DNA from: G020348385 sp964410125
GTDB lineage: Bacteria > Acidobacteriota > Aminicenantia > Aminicenantales > Aminicenantaceae
Direction: 5' to 3'
Assembly: GCA_964410125.1 (NCBI GenBank)
Contig: CAYPGQ010000002.1
Location: 1-64,000, forward strand
Length of the DNA stretch: 64,000 bases
In this document: positions 17,648-27,098 of the stretch, piece by piece
How positions within the stretch are numbered: position 1 is the first letter of the stretch
How the letters are laid out: each line of letters begins with the position of its first letter
Made by a program: the position numbers and the translations under genes
Notes under the pieces: model-generated
Databases searched by the model: none
Seen by the model: only the letters and a program-made list of their open reading frames with translations
What the model was told of the DNA's origin: nothing

Positions 17648-18106
17648 TTAGTTCTTAACAACGCTTTTGAGTTTTTCCTTTAATGCCGAGGTGAAATCCG
17701 CCTCCAATTTTTTCGCTTTAGCCTTCAAAATCCTGTCGCCAAACATAGCTAGCTTCCCAACAATGTTCGCGTTGCACTGGTAAGAAATTTCCACCTCACC
17801 CCCTTCATTCTTTTTAAAGTCGATGGTCGTTCTCTGTGTGAAGCGACCGGCTTTGCCGATATCTTCTCCTTCGCCTTCCATCTCCACATGATTCGGAGGC
17901 TCAATCTTGGACAGGGTATTTAAAAACTTGAACCTGACAGCGATGGGCCCGACTTTTTGTTTGATGACACAATCATAAGTTTTTTCATCCAGGCGTTCTA
18001 TTTTTTCTGCGCCTGGGATACAGGAACGCAATGTCTCCGGGTTCAGCAATGTGTCCCAAAGCAACTGGATCGGGGCCTTTAACGTGAACTTGCCTTCTAT
18101 GATCAT
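17648..18106 (-). CDS. CoxG-like SRPBCC protein
   Basis: 152 aa of the CO-dehydrogenase subunit G family. N-terminal GKFTLKAPIQLLWDTLLNPETLRSCIPGAEKIE is diagnostic. Members bind at the membrane or assist maturation or recruitment of molybdenum hydroxylases. GGAGGG precedes ATG 18106. Last gene of molybdenum hydroxylase operon 1. Confidence 0.88.
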   Translation of the reverse strand: MIIEGKFTLKAPIQLLWDTLLNPETLRSCIPGAEKIERLDEKTYDCVIKQKVGPIAVRFKFLNTLSKIEPPNHVEMEGEGEDIGKAGRFTQRTTIDFKKNEGGEVEISYQCNANIVGKLAMFGDRILKAKAKKLEADFTSALKEKLKSVVKN

Positions 18107-18141
18107 GTTTCCCTCCGTGATTTTCTATGTTTTTGTTTTTC

Positions 18142-18360
18142 CTAGTCCACCTTTTTGGCTTCTCTATCGAGAATCTCTGCCAATATCTTGTAGCCCTTAT
18201 TGCCGGGTTCCATGGTTTGGAGCAGCAAAAGCTCGATAAAATTCACTCTCTTTGAATTGACCCAATCCTTATGGGCTTGGTCACCCACGCCGAACACATG
18301 GCGGGCCAATTCCATGGTATCGGGCCATATTTTTTCACACACAGGACACTGGTAACTCAC
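18142..18360 (-). CDS. Small zinc-finger-like protein
   Basis: 72 aa, GTG start with AAAGGAGGT upstream. CPVCEKIWPDTMELARHVFG... carries CxxC and two His, like a C2H2-type zinc site. The rest is helical. It lies in the hydroxylase operon between the large subunit and CoxG-like gene, 16 nt after the former. Function unknown; perhaps an assembly factor or regulator. Confidence 0.75.
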   Translation of the reverse strand: MSYQCPVCEKIWPDTMELARHVFGVGDQAHKDWVNSKRVNFIELLLLQTMEPGNKGYKILAEILDREAKKVD

Positions 18361-18376
18361 GCTCGTACCTCCTTTG

Positions 18377-20644
18377 TCATTTCTTCTTTTTCTCTTTCAA
18401 CGCGTTGAACACTTTTTCCGGCGTGATCGGAAGATTCTTGATGCTGATTCCTGTGGCATGAAACACCGCATTGCTCAGCGCTCCGGCCGTCGGATTTGTG
18501 AGGCCTTCTCCTGCCTCCTTGGCACCGAAGGGCCCTTCAGGCTCGTAAGTTTCCACTTCCATCACCTCTGTCTCCGGCATTTCAGTTGCTCTAAGAAGCA
18601 TGTAATCGACCAAATTCGGATTTAAGATTTTTCCCTCATCCATGGGCAGATCTTCGGTGAAACCGTAACCCGCAGCCATGGCTATGGCCCCTTCCAGCTG
18701 GCCTTCGACACCTAAGCGATTGATCACCTGCCCGCAGTCATGAGCGGTCACACAATTCTTGAGTGTTATTTTTCCTGTATCGGGATCGACATCGGCCTCG
18801 ATTGCCTGAACGCCAAAGCTGTATGCCGGGGAGATCATTCCTTTGCGGTGAGGCGTATAATGCCCTCTGGCAATAATAGGCTGTCCATCCTTTCCGCGAA
18901 TGGCTTCTTTGACGATATCATAAAAAGAAAGGCCTCTCTCCGGACGTGCGATGAGATGGATCCAACCATCTTTTATGTCCAGGTCATAGACGATATTTGG
19001 CGCTAACTTTGCCGTGGCGAACTCGAGGATCTGCTGCTTCGCTTTGGCAGCCGCCATTTTGACCGCATTCCCTTGCATCAGCGTTTCGCGGCTTCCCCAT
19101 GCACCCAGGTCCACCGGGCAATTTTCCGTATCGCCCATATGAAGCCGGATGTCCTCGAGTTTTACGCCCAACTCCTCGGCACAGATTATGGCCATCGTGG
19201 TGTTGGATCCCTGGCCCATATCCTGAGATCCGACGAACAGGTCAACCTTCCCGTCTATGTTGATTTGAATAACGGCAGAAGAAAAGGCATAGGGGGTGTC
19301 GAACCAGTTGAATATTCCCCCTGACATAAAACCGTATGCGGCTATACCGATCCCACGATGGGGAGGAAGCTTCCCTCGCGATTTGATCCACTTGTCTATC
19401 TTGTCGAGGCATTGGTCGAGACCGCAGCTCTGGATCGTGGCCTGCCCGGGGACCTCATAATTCGGATACATGCCATTCTTGCGTCTGATCTCTATCGGAT
19501 CCATCCCCAGTTCATCCGCGATAAGGTCGATCTGGGTTTCTGCGCAGAAAGTGGCCTGTGGGGCCCCGAAACCCCGCATCGCCGAAGTCGGTGCAGTATT
19601 GGTGTAAACCCTGTATCCGTCATACCGGTAACTGGGCCACACGTAGGGAAAGGATTGGAAAAATCCCGTGAGATAAAGAGCTGTTGCCCCCATGGCCGTG
19701 TAGGCGCCGCCTTCGGTGAACACGCGGGCCTCTTTTGCCAGAAAGGTCCCATCTTTTTTAACCCCGCTTCGGACATAATAGAACATGGGTGTCCGCCGTT
19801 TGGTGGCCGTGAATTCTTCCTCTCGGGTAAGCACGATTTTTACGGGTAAACAGAGCTTCATGGAAAGAAGCGAGCTGCAGAACTGGGCAGAATCCAGCTC
19901 GAATTTGCTCCCGAAACCTCCTCCGGTATACCTGGAAATCACTCTTACATCGTTCTCTCTCAGGCCGAGGATCTCGGCCAGTAAAACTTTTATGTAATAG
20001 TGAGATTGGCTTGAGGTATAGACGGTCAGTTTGCCTTCCGGTGTGTAGTCGGCCACTGCGCAATGGGTCTCCATGCACGCATGGGCTTGAGAAGAGCACC
20101 GAAACCAATCTTCACGGACATAGTCCGCTTTTTGGAATCCCCCATCCACATCACCCCATTCGATATGGCGCGTGACGTTGATATTTCTTTCAGCATGCTC
20201 ATGGAGCTGCGGTGCCCCTTCTTTTATGGCTTCGAGCGGTTCGAACACGCCAGGCAAGGGCTTGTACTCCACCTCGATCAAATCGAGTGCTTCTTCGGCT
20301 GTATCCTCATCGATAGCTGCTACCGTTGCCACAGGTTCGCCGATATAGCGGACCTTGTCCCTTGCCAGTATTTCTTCATCGCAGAGCTCTTTGAAGCGCC
20401 TCCATATTCCCTGTTTTTTACCTAGAGTATCTTTTCCGGTTAGGACGGTTTTGACACCTCTCAGGCGTTCTGCCTTTGAGGTGTCGATATTGAGAATTTC
20501 TGCATGCGAATAGGAGCTTCGCAAGATTTTCCCTTGCAGCATTCGAGGGAGAGTGATGTCAAAGGTGTACTTTGCCCTCCCGGTGATTTTGGCGATTCCG
20601 TCGATGTTATGAACAGGCGTGTTGATGACGGTGTACTTTTTCAT
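18377..20644 (-). CDS. Molybdopterin-binding large subunit, xanthine dehydrogenase family (operon 1)
   Basis: 755 aa, catalytic subunit of a three-subunit aldehyde oxidase/xanthine dehydrogenase-type hydroxylase. It has GRAKYTFDITLP at the start, the cofactor region YTGGGFGSKFELDSAQF, AMRGFGAPQATFCAE, GSQDMGQGSNTTMAIICAEE and the C-terminal FGAKEAGEGLTNPTAGAL with the expected catalytic Glu. Substrate cannot be deduced. Start overlaps the Fe-S subunit gene by 4 nt. Confidence 0.93.
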   Translation of the reverse strand: MKKYTVINTPVHNIDGIAKITGRAKYTFDITLPRMLQGKILRSSYSHAEILNIDTSKAERLRGVKTVLTGKDTLGKKQGIWRRFKELCDEEILARDKVRYIGEPVATVAAIDEDTAEEALDLIEVEYKPLPGVFEPLEAIKEGAPQLHEHAERNINVTRHIEWGDVDGGFQKADYVREDWFRCSSQAHACMETHCAVADYTPEGKLTVYTSSQSHYYIKVLLAEILGLRENDVRVISRYTGGGFGSKFELDSAQFCSSLLSMKLCLPVKIVLTREEEFTATKRRTPMFYYVRSGVKKDGTFLAKEARVFTEGGAYTAMGATALYLTGFFQSFPYVWPSYRYDGYRVYTNTAPTSAMRGFGAPQATFCAETQIDLIADELGMDPIEIRRKNGMYPNYEVPGQATIQSCGLDQCLDKIDKWIKSRGKLPPHRGIGIAAYGFMSGGIFNWFDTPYAFSSAVIQINIDGKVDLFVGSQDMGQGSNTTMAIICAEELGVKLEDIRLHMGDTENCPVDLGAWGSRETLMQGNAVKMAAAKAKQQILEFATAKLAPNIVYDLDIKDGWIHLIARPERGLSFYDIVKEAIRGKDGQPIIARGHYTPHRKGMISPAYSFGVQAIEADVDPDTGKITLKNCVTAHDCGQVINRLGVEGQLEGAIAMAAGYGFTEDLPMDEGKILNPNLVDYMLLRATEMPETEVMEVETYEPEGPFGAKEAGEGLTNPTAGALSNAVFHATGISIKNLPITPEKVFNALKEKKKK

Positions 20645-21120
20645 CGCCCTTCCTCCTTGTACTTGCCTTCAGCGACGGCTTTTATGGCTCGAAGAATGCT
20701 GTTGTAGCCAGTGCAGCGGCAGATGTTTCCCTGTATCCCTTCCTTTATGTTTTTTGGGGCTGGATCCTCTCTAAGAAATGCCGTGGCCGACATCAACATT
20801 CCGGATGTGCAAAAGCCGCATTGAAAAGCGCCGTGATCGAGAAACGACTGTTGAAGTGGCGTAAGTTCCGCACCATCTGCGAGGCCTTCAACCGTGGTTA
20901 CCTTAGCGCCGTCGGCCTGCATTGCCAATATCGAACAGGATTTGACCGCAGCCCCGTCAAGCAAAACCGTACAAGCCCCGCAAGCCCCCGTATTACACGC
21001 TCTTTTTGTTCCCGTTAATCCCAATTCATCTCTCAGGATTTCCACCAGGAGTTTCTTTGGACTGATGTAAAGCTCGTAGTATTCCTCGTTGACTGTTAGA
21101 TGCAATAATTTCTTTTTCAT
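20641..21120 (-). CDS. 2Fe-2S small subunit of molybdenum hydroxylase 1
   Basis: 159 aa. The plant-type cluster uses C42, C47, C50 and C62 (ACNTGACGACTV). The C-terminal helical cluster uses QCGFC and CRCTG near 101-136. It moves electrons from the Mo site to FAD. I start it at ATG 21120, which has GGAGG upstream; the frame is open to 21165 but would then overlap the FAD subunit gene. Confidence 0.93.
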   Translation of the reverse strand: MKKKLLHLTVNEEYYELYISPKKLLVEILRDELGLTGTKRACNTGACGACTVLLDGAAVKSCSILAMQADGAKVTTVEGLADGAELTPLQQSFLDHGAFQCGFCTSGMLMSATAFLREDPAPKNIKEGIQGNICRCTGYNSILRAIKAVAEGKYKEEGR

Positions 21121-21137
21121 AGGTGTGTACCTCCAAG

Positions 21138-22016
21138 TCAGCCCGTGGCCTTTGCTTGTTTCCATGCCTTTCTCGTTACCTTTATTGTCAGGTCTTTCAC
21201 CAGAAAGCGTCGGTATGTCTCGGTGGCATAGATATCGCTGATAGGATCACACTCTTCTGACGCCTTTTTGCCGATACTTGCGAGCAGTTTTGTATCGATT
21301 TTTTTTCCTATCAAAATCTGTTCTGATTCCTTTGCGCGGAGAGAAATCGCATCAGCCGCGCCTAGAACGATCCGGGCGTCTTTGCATCTGGTTCCGTCCT
21401 CGGCCATGGTGACAGATGCGGCGACCGAGACAATTCCCTGGTTGTTTTTGATGATGTTGAACTTCTCGTAGGCTACGGCTGTTTTTTTAGGCAAAATCGG
21501 TACCTGGATTTCGATCAGAAGTTCCCCCTCCTCGAGTGCGGTCTCGAAGATATCGATGAAAAAATCCTCGAGGGGCAGAATGCGTTCTTTTTCCAGTCTG
21601 GCCATTTTTACTGTTGCGTTAGAAGCGATGAGAATAGGACCCGGATCACCTGCTGGATCTCCATGAGCAAGATTGCCTCCGATCGTGCCCCAGTTGCGGG
21701 TTTGAATAGAGGCCAGGTTCTTTTCCATCTCTGCCAGCACGGGAAAATATTTTTTAATCAACGGGGATTTTTCAATTTCTCTGTGGGTGGTCGCAGCGCC
21801 AATCTTCAAACCATTTTTTGGATTGTAATCGATGTAGCTCATTTCTTTGACGTTTTTGATATCGATAAGATTTTCCGGAGCCACTAATCCCTGACGCATG
21901 AGAATGAGCAGGGATTGTCCCCCGCATATGATCTTATAATCGTCCCTGCACTTTTCGAGCAGGCTGAGAGTTTCCTGTATTGATGTGGCTTGATGATAGT
22001 TAAAATTGCATATCAT
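21138..22016 (-). CDS. FAD-binding medium subunit of molybdenum hydroxylase 1
   Basis: 292 aa CoxM-like subunit. The FAD motifs are ICGGQSLLILMRQG near residue 32 and TIGGNLAHGDPAGDPGPILIA near 110. The C-terminal domain has GAADAISLRAKE. It overlaps the preceding small Cys-rich gene by 4 nt. Confidence 0.92.
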   Translation of the reverse strand: MICNFNYHQATSIQETLSLLEKCRDDYKIICGGQSLLILMRQGLVAPENLIDIKNVKEMSYIDYNPKNGLKIGAATTHREIEKSPLIKKYFPVLAEMEKNLASIQTRNWGTIGGNLAHGDPAGDPGPILIASNATVKMARLEKERILPLEDFFIDIFETALEEGELLIEIQVPILPKKTAVAYEKFNIIKNNQGIVSVAASVTMAEDGTRCKDARIVLGAADAISLRAKESEQILIGKKIDTKLLASIGKKASEECDPISDIYATETYRRFLVKDLTIKVTRKAWKQAKATG

Positions 22017-22261
22017 TTCCCTTTCCTTTCTATAAAGTCATTGAAAGCGAGCCATTTGGGACTTGGCGGAAATGGTGAAGGCATTTCAAACGTTGGGTTG
22101 GGTTCTGTTTGCCACGATTTCTGTTTTGCCTTTTTCTCAGAATTCTCCACATATCCCCGATATTTGGTGTGAAAACAAAGAAAATAATGTCTGCCGCGAT
22201 ACTGAGGGCACTCTTGACATGGCTTGTTTGAAAAAGGGCATAACATTTTTGTTTTCGCCAT
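22013..22261 (-). CDS. Small Cys-rich protein, first gene of hydroxylase operon 1
   Basis: 82 aa: KMLCPFSNKPCQECPQYRGRHYFLCF has four to five cysteines and a following KYRGY, a pattern I recall from short unnamed proteins beside aldehyde-oxidoreductase genes. A good AGGGAGG site precedes ATG 22261. Stop and the next start overlap as ATGA. Possibly a metal-binding accessory protein. Confidence 0.75.
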   Translation of the reverse strand: MAKTKMLCPFSNKPCQECPQYRGRHYFLCFHTKYRGYVENSEKKAKQKSWQTEPNPTFEMPSPFPPSPKWLAFNDFIERKGK

Positions 22262-22323
22262 ATGCTATCCTCCCTAGCGATGGACATGGATTAAAACGTA
22301 TATCACCTCAATGACTGGAATCA

Positions 22324-22368
22324 TTGCTATCGCATAGCAAGATAATCAAAAGAAAAGAATTTTGTCAA
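22324..22368 (-). promoter_or_regulatory. Promoter and operator-like palindrome of hydroxylase operon 1
   Basis: On the minus strand TTGACA (22363-22368), 17 nt, TTATCT (22340-22345). Starting at the last base of the -10 box lies a perfect dyad of 7-bp arms with a 3-nt centre, TTGCTATCGCATAGCAA (22324-22340), covering the expected start near 22333. A repressor binding there would block initiation. No candidate regulator is adjacent. Confidence 0.65.
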
Positions 22369-22519
22369 GAAAAACCCGGAAGATCGCGGATCCGCACAAC
22401 GGCTGCGCATAGAACATTAAAGCTTGCCTCAGAGTGACAGGATTGGGTTATTGTCGTATGAAGCAGGGAAATGTTGCCGCTCCGACATCCCCCTGCACCT
22501 TTTATGCCTAACATATTTA

Positions 22520-22536
22520 TCCCATCACTTTGGGAC
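22520..22536. other. Gap 22262-22585: promoter region and weak hairpin only
   Basis: Apart from the promoter and palindrome at 22324-22368 this gap has no gene. TCCCATCACTTTGGGA near 22520-22536 can form a 5-bp hairpin without a strong U-tract. I see nothing else. Confidence 0.3.
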
Positions 22537-22585
22537 AAAGCCTAACATTAAGAAAAAATTGCGGGATTTTTAGCTGCTGAATATA

Positions 22586-23704
22586 TCAGTTCTTATCTAT
22601 AATCTTAAATTTTCTTATGGTATAGGTTCCCTCATCATCCTGTTCAATGGTGTACAGGAAATCTTCCCAGATATCCAATGCCGTATTGCCATGGTAACCT
22701 CGAACCATATTTTCCGGAAACGCTAGATAGAAATAATCGATATATTTGCCATCAGAATCAAAAACGTCCAGAAGGATTCCTTTCTTTTTATCCGTCGTTG
22801 ATGTCACAACCCATAGCCTGTCTTTGAATACAAGAAGATTCTGGATGTCATTCAGGAACTTCTGAGGAGGAGGGGAGACCGGTCTTCCGTCTAACATAGC
22901 TCCGCCCGTTTTCTCAGTATCCGGTGGAGTTTTCACCCGTCGATAACCTCTTTTAAAAGTCCTGATAACCCGGTCTTTTCTAGCATCATAAAGTTTTAAC
23001 AAATATCCTTGGGTGTGAGAGACAAACATGAATTTATTCCTATAGGGCACAGCAATGACTGAACTGATGTCGTAAAAAACCCGCGCGCCCTGTTTGCCGA
23101 CCGCAATATAACCTATTGTGGGAAATTCTGTCATCTCCTTTTTTTCTTTTCCTTCTTGAGAAATTTCTATCACTTTTTGATGAATATCAACAACCGATGT
23201 CTTTTTTGTAACCGGCCTTTCAGAGCTCAAAAAATAGTATTTGCCTTCCTGGGATAAAAGAAATCTGGACAACCTGGTTTCTCCCTGTATCCTGAAGTCC
23301 TTAATGAGCTTTCCATCAAAATCAAAAATGAGAATTTTATCGGTCCTCTGCTCATGGACTATAATATTTTCCCTGTCAAAAAAATAATTGCCAGCCGATT
23401 GCATTTCACCAGGACCCTGGCCTTTTTTAAAAAGGTTGCGGACAAATTTTCCGTTTGGATCGAACTGGATAAACTGATCTTGGTCCAGAACGAAGATGGC
23501 TCCATTGGGGGCGACTTTCAGATTATGCGGGTATTTAAAATAATATTTTCCACCGACGTCCCTGATCTGCATCACTTCTTCCAGCATCACTATCCTGCCG
23601 GAATCTTTATTCAACGGCTTTGTTGGATTTTCTATGATTTCCTGGGCAAAGCCGAATATAGCGAGGCACAGAAGATACACAACACATGGAAAGAGTTTTT
23701 TCAT
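22586..23704 (-). CDS. Secreted 6-bladed beta-propeller protein
   Basis: 372 aa. It starts at ATG 23704 (GGAG 8 nt upstream) with a signal peptide MKKLFPCVVYLLCLAIFGFA. Repeated blade-like segments follow: NLKVAPNGAIFVLDQDQFIQFDPNGKFVRNLF, KILIFDFDGKLIKDFRI and LLDVFDSDGKYIDYF. This resembles NHL/6-bladed propeller proteins of Bacteroidota and relatives. It is probably periplasmic or extracellular. Ligand unknown. It is followed in the same direction, upstream, by permease 1. Confidence 0.78.
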   Translation of the reverse strand: MKKLFPCVVYLLCLAIFGFAQEIIENPTKPLNKDSGRIVMLEEVMQIRDVGGKYYFKYPHNLKVAPNGAIFVLDQDQFIQFDPNGKFVRNLFKKGQGPGEMQSAGNYFFDRENIIVHEQRTDKILIFDFDGKLIKDFRIQGETRLSRFLLSQEGKYYFLSSERPVTKKTSVVDIHQKVIEISQEGKEKKEMTEFPTIGYIAVGKQGARVFYDISSVIAVPYRNKFMFVSHTQGYLLKLYDARKDRVIRTFKRGYRRVKTPPDTEKTGGAMLDGRPVSPPPQKFLNDIQNLLVFKDRLWVVTSTTDKKKGILLDVFDSDGKYIDYFYLAFPENMVRGYHGNTALDIWEDFLYTIEQDDEGTYTIRKFKIIDKN

Positions 23705-23863
23705 TCTGGACTCCATGCATATTTTATGTTTTATATCCACGTATTTTTTCCCTTTTCATCCCTCCACCAATACTTATATACCAAGAAATAAATGAATAAT
23801 TAAGTGTTTTCTTAAAAATTCTTATTCGCTTCGACGTGAGTTTCTATATAAGGATGATTCATA

Positions 23864-26485
23864 TTATTCGTAGCGGAGAGAGTCCACAGGGTTGGAGAGT
23901 GCGGCGCGGATAGCCTGGTAGCTCACAGTAGTCAGGGCGATAGACAAGGAAATACCGGCTGCCAGAACAAATATCAGAGGATGGATGTCCATTCTGTAAG
24001 CGAAGCTCTGCAACCAGCGAGTCATAGCGAAATATGCCACGGGCAAAGCGATCAGATTGGCAACGATCACAAGCAGCACAGATTCTTTTGCCAGGAGGCG
24101 GACGATTCCCGGAACGGACGCACCCAACACCTTGCGGATACCGATCTCTTTTGTTCGTTGCTCTGCTGTGAAGGAGGCCATGCCGAATAAACCCAGGCAA
24201 CCGATCAACACAGCCAAAAAACTGAAATAGAAGGTGATGGTCTTCAACCTATCTTCCTGTCTGTATAGCCTGCTGTAAGAATCATCCAGGAATAAGAATT
24301 GAAAAGGCCTGTTGGGGTCCAGTTCCTTCCATTTCTTTTCTATCAGACCCATTGTATTAGGGATGTTGTCCGGAGCGACCCGGACGGATAACCTCAAGAG
24401 GCTGTCGTAATCATAAAAAATAATGAGTGGTTCGATGCGTTCGCGAAGGGACTGCATGTGGAAATCCTTCACAACGCCGATGACCGATAGGTAGAATACT
24501 TCCCTTCCGCTGTTCGGGGGCGGCCGGAAGACGAATCTTTTCCCCACAGGATCTTCCCAGCCAATTTTTTTAGCAGCAGTTTCATTGATCAGGACAGATT
24601 CGTCCGTATCGGTGGCAAAGTCTTCAGAAAAATTCCTCCCTGCAGCGATATCCATGCCCATCGTGGGGATGTAATGGGCATCCACGTTCATGTAATCCAT
24701 GGCCATTACTTGGTCATCCGCGAAGCCCTCAGGGAGAAAAGAACCGATTAGATGCCCTCTGCTAGGCACAAGGTCTGATGCGCCTACATCGATCACACCG
24801 GATATACTCAGCAGCTCGCTTCGAATCGATGGGTAGGATTTTCGATGACTTTCATTCATTCCCGGAATGATAACGACGTGTTCCTTGTTGAAGCCCAGCT
24901 CTTTATTTTTCATGAAGATGATCTGTTTGTAAACGATAATGGTGGCGGCGATCAAGGCTATGGTTATGGAAAATTGAAAGACAACAAGGATTTTCCGGAA
25001 ACGAGAATGCGAACCCCCGGCTTTCACCAATCCTTTCAACACATGAACCGGAGGAAAGGAGGAAAGAATAAATGCGGGATAACTTCCTGCGAACACACCG
25101 ACAATGACGGCCATCCCCAGGAATACTGCCAGCAGCCAAGGTTTTTGGAAGAAGTCTAGGGTCAGTTCGCTACCGATAACAGTATTGAAAAAAGAAAGAG
25201 ATAATTTGGTGAGCACGATCGCCATCCCCATTGCAAGAATGCTGTGGATCATGGATTCCCCTAGAAACTGCCCGATCAATCGGCTCCGGATGGCTCCCAG
25301 GGTTTTCCGCATGCCCACTTCTTGGGCTCGTGTCGCAGAACGTGCTGTGGAAAGATTGATAAAATTAATGCCGGCGATGAGCAGAACAAATATTGCGATA
25401 GCCGAAAAAAGATAGACATAAGTGATGTCGCTGTTTGCCGATATGTCGCGTTCAAAATCCGAATAAAGATGAATTTTTTTCAGAGGCTGAAGGAATAACT
25501 TTGCTGAGCCTCCTGTGGCCTTCAGGGCTTCACCTACATGGTTGTCGATGAACCCAGGGAGTTTTTGCTCCAGTTGTCCGGGGTCAGTAAACTCATCGAG
25601 GAGGAGATAGGTGAAGAACCTGAGGTCGAACCACATATCATCACTAACACTCCCCCCAGCCATCAAAGTTTGGAAGGAACGGAGCATGTTGAATCGGAAA
25701 TGAGAATTGGGTGGCACATCCTTGACCACACCTGACACACTAAAATCCGTGTCATTATTGAACCGGAGAATTTTGCCAAGAGGATCCGAGTCGCCGAAAT
25801 ACTTCTTAGCCATGCTCTCTGTGATCACCACAGTATTCGGAGCTTCGAGCGCTGTCTTCGGATCGCCGCTAACAAAGGGAAAAGTGAAAATGTCGAATAT
25901 CGCGTTTTCCGCAAAACCGACGCCTGTTTCCTGGAATATTTTCTCCTCATATTTTACGGATACTCTGCCCGGACGGTCTACCCGTGCCGCTGTGATGACT
26001 TCCGGAAAGTCCTCGATAAGAGCAGGACCTGCTGCAGTAAGGGAAACGGGAGTATGAAGTGTGGTTCCAACCTCTATGTCTATTGTCAACCGGCAAATAC
26101 GGTCAGCTTTTTCGTGGTACTTGTCATAACTCAGCTCATTCAGGATCCACATGAAAATCAGCATGCAGACTGCCATGCCGATGGCTAGACCGGAAATGTT
26201 GATAAAGGAGTAGCCTTTGTGTTTTTTAAGACTTCGAAACGCGATTTTTAGATAGTTTTTAAGCATGATGAATCTCCAGTAGACAGAATCTTTGATGAAT
26301 ACCGGCAGAGAACGCAAACACTGGCGCCAAAACCAGAGACGGGCGAAAAAGGTGCCCTTGGTGCGGGCGATCTCATGAAATTCCTCATCGAAATCTCCGC
26401 TGATGGCAAAGTTTTCCTCATACCCGGCTGTATGTTTGATGATCCATCCTGCTATTTTTGGCGGATGGTATTTGTGTGTTGGCAT
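23864..26485 (-). CDS. Large FtsX/MacB-type permease 1 with N-terminal prefix domain
   Basis: 873 aa. Residues 1-75 (PPKIAGWII...ISGDFDEEFHEI...LWFWRQ) form the cytoplasmic prefix found in PadR-linked permeases. Then comes a helix (FINISGLAIGMAVCMLIFMWI), a MacB-like periplasmic domain, three helices around 360-480, a second extracellular domain and three C-terminal helices. It ends NPVDSLRYE like its two paralogues here. ATG 26485 aligns exactly with permease 2's start; a TTG at 26500 is less likely. It lacks an ATPase domain, and no ATPase gene lies in the window. Confidence 0.88.
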   Translation of the reverse strand: MPTHKYHPPKIAGWIIKHTAGYEENFAISGDFDEEFHEIARTKGTFFARLWFWRQCLRSLPVFIKDSVYWRFIMLKNYLKIAFRSLKKHKGYSFINISGLAIGMAVCMLIFMWILNELSYDKYHEKADRICRLTIDIEVGTTLHTPVSLTAAGPALIEDFPEVITAARVDRPGRVSVKYEEKIFQETGVGFAENAIFDIFTFPFVSGDPKTALEAPNTVVITESMAKKYFGDSDPLGKILRFNNDTDFSVSGVVKDVPPNSHFRFNMLRSFQTLMAGGSVSDDMWFDLRFFTYLLLDEFTDPGQLEQKLPGFIDNHVGEALKATGGSAKLFLQPLKKIHLYSDFERDISANSDITYVYLFSAIAIFVLLIAGINFINLSTARSATRAQEVGMRKTLGAIRSRLIGQFLGESMIHSILAMGMAIVLTKLSLSFFNTVIGSELTLDFFQKPWLLAVFLGMAVIVGVFAGSYPAFILSSFPPVHVLKGLVKAGGSHSRFRKILVVFQFSITIALIAATIIVYKQIIFMKNKELGFNKEHVVIIPGMNESHRKSYPSIRSELLSISGVIDVGASDLVPSRGHLIGSFLPEGFADDQVMAMDYMNVDAHYIPTMGMDIAAGRNFSEDFATDTDESVLINETAAKKIGWEDPVGKRFVFRPPPNSGREVFYLSVIGVVKDFHMQSLRERIEPLIIFYDYDSLLRLSVRVAPDNIPNTMGLIEKKWKELDPNRPFQFLFLDDSYSRLYRQEDRLKTITFYFSFLAVLIGCLGLFGMASFTAEQRTKEIGIRKVLGASVPGIVRLLAKESVLLVIVANLIALPVAYFAMTRWLQSFAYRMDIHPLIFVLAAGISLSIALTTVSYQAIRAALSNPVDSLRYE

Positions 26486-26500
26486 CGTTCGATTCTTCAA

Positions 26501-26818
26501 TTAAAAAGCGTAATCGGTGATATCTTCCCACATTTTTTGGTTCATTTCCCGGGCGGCTTTCAAGGCCTTCAATCCTGTGGCAGAGATGGTGTAAAAGATC
26601 TTTCTCCGTCCTCGTCTATCCGGCGTAGGTTCTCCCAAAGATTTTGTAACGTATTTTTTTTTGGCTAATTGGCTGAGCGCGCTGTAAAGATTCCCGTATG
26701 TGAATTCTTTTCCGATTATCTGCGAAACATACTGACGGATTTTAACGCCGTAGGCATCGTCTTTCAGCCGCCATATGGCTAACAAGAGGATCTCTTCGAT
26801 TTTTGTTAGTTCTTTCAT
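26501..26818 (-). CDS. PadR-family transcriptional regulator 1
   Basis: 105 aa from ATG 26818 (GGAAGG upstream). Winged helix: ELTKIEEILLLAIWRLKDDAYGVKIRQYV...FTYGNLYSALSQLAKKKYV...RRKIFYTISATGLKAL. Its stop is 15 nt before permease 1, so it probably controls that gene. A 15-bp palindrome lies 20 nt upstream of its start. Confidence 0.92.
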   Translation of the reverse strand: MKELTKIEEILLLAIWRLKDDAYGVKIRQYVSQIIGKEFTYGNLYSALSQLAKKKYVTKSLGEPTPDRRGRRKIFYTISATGLKALKAAREMNQKMWEDITDYAF

Positions 26819-26837
26819 CTTTCCTTCCACATTTTAT

Positions 26838-26864
26838 TACTGAAATTCAGTATATTAATTAATA
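26838..26864. promoter_or_regulatory. Operator-like palindromes upstream of padR 1
   Basis: TACTGAAATTCAGTA (26838-26852) is a perfect 15-bp palindrome. TATTAATTAATA (26853-26864) is a second one directly beside it. A TATACT -10-like box on the minus strand overlaps the first. Position and symmetry fit a PadR autoregulatory site. Confidence 0.55.
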
Positions 26865-27017
26865 CGGCTAAACAGGGAAAAAGGTTCCAAGGATAATTTT
26901 ACTAATAACAGCTTTATCAGGAAAATATCCTGATATCCAGTCTTGAAATAATCATGTTAATGAATAAACCAGGATAAAAAAATATTTTATTAGGATGGTG
27001 ATATAAGGAACGTTCCC

Positions 27018-27077
27018 TTGTTTTTTTTTTAATAAAAATTTATAATCAAGTGAAACCTTTTTACTAATCATTCGTAA
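27018..27077 (+). promoter_or_regulatory. Promoter and dyad upstream of padR 2
   Basis: TTGTTT (27018-27023), 17 nt, TATAAT (27041-27046) gives a start near 27053. The 17-bp near-palindrome TTACTAATCATTCGTAA (27061-27077; one mismatched pair) sits just after it and 21 nt before the padR 2 start, a fitting autorepressor site. Confidence 0.55.
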
Positions 27078-27098
27078 TAATAGATGGAAGGAGAAGAG

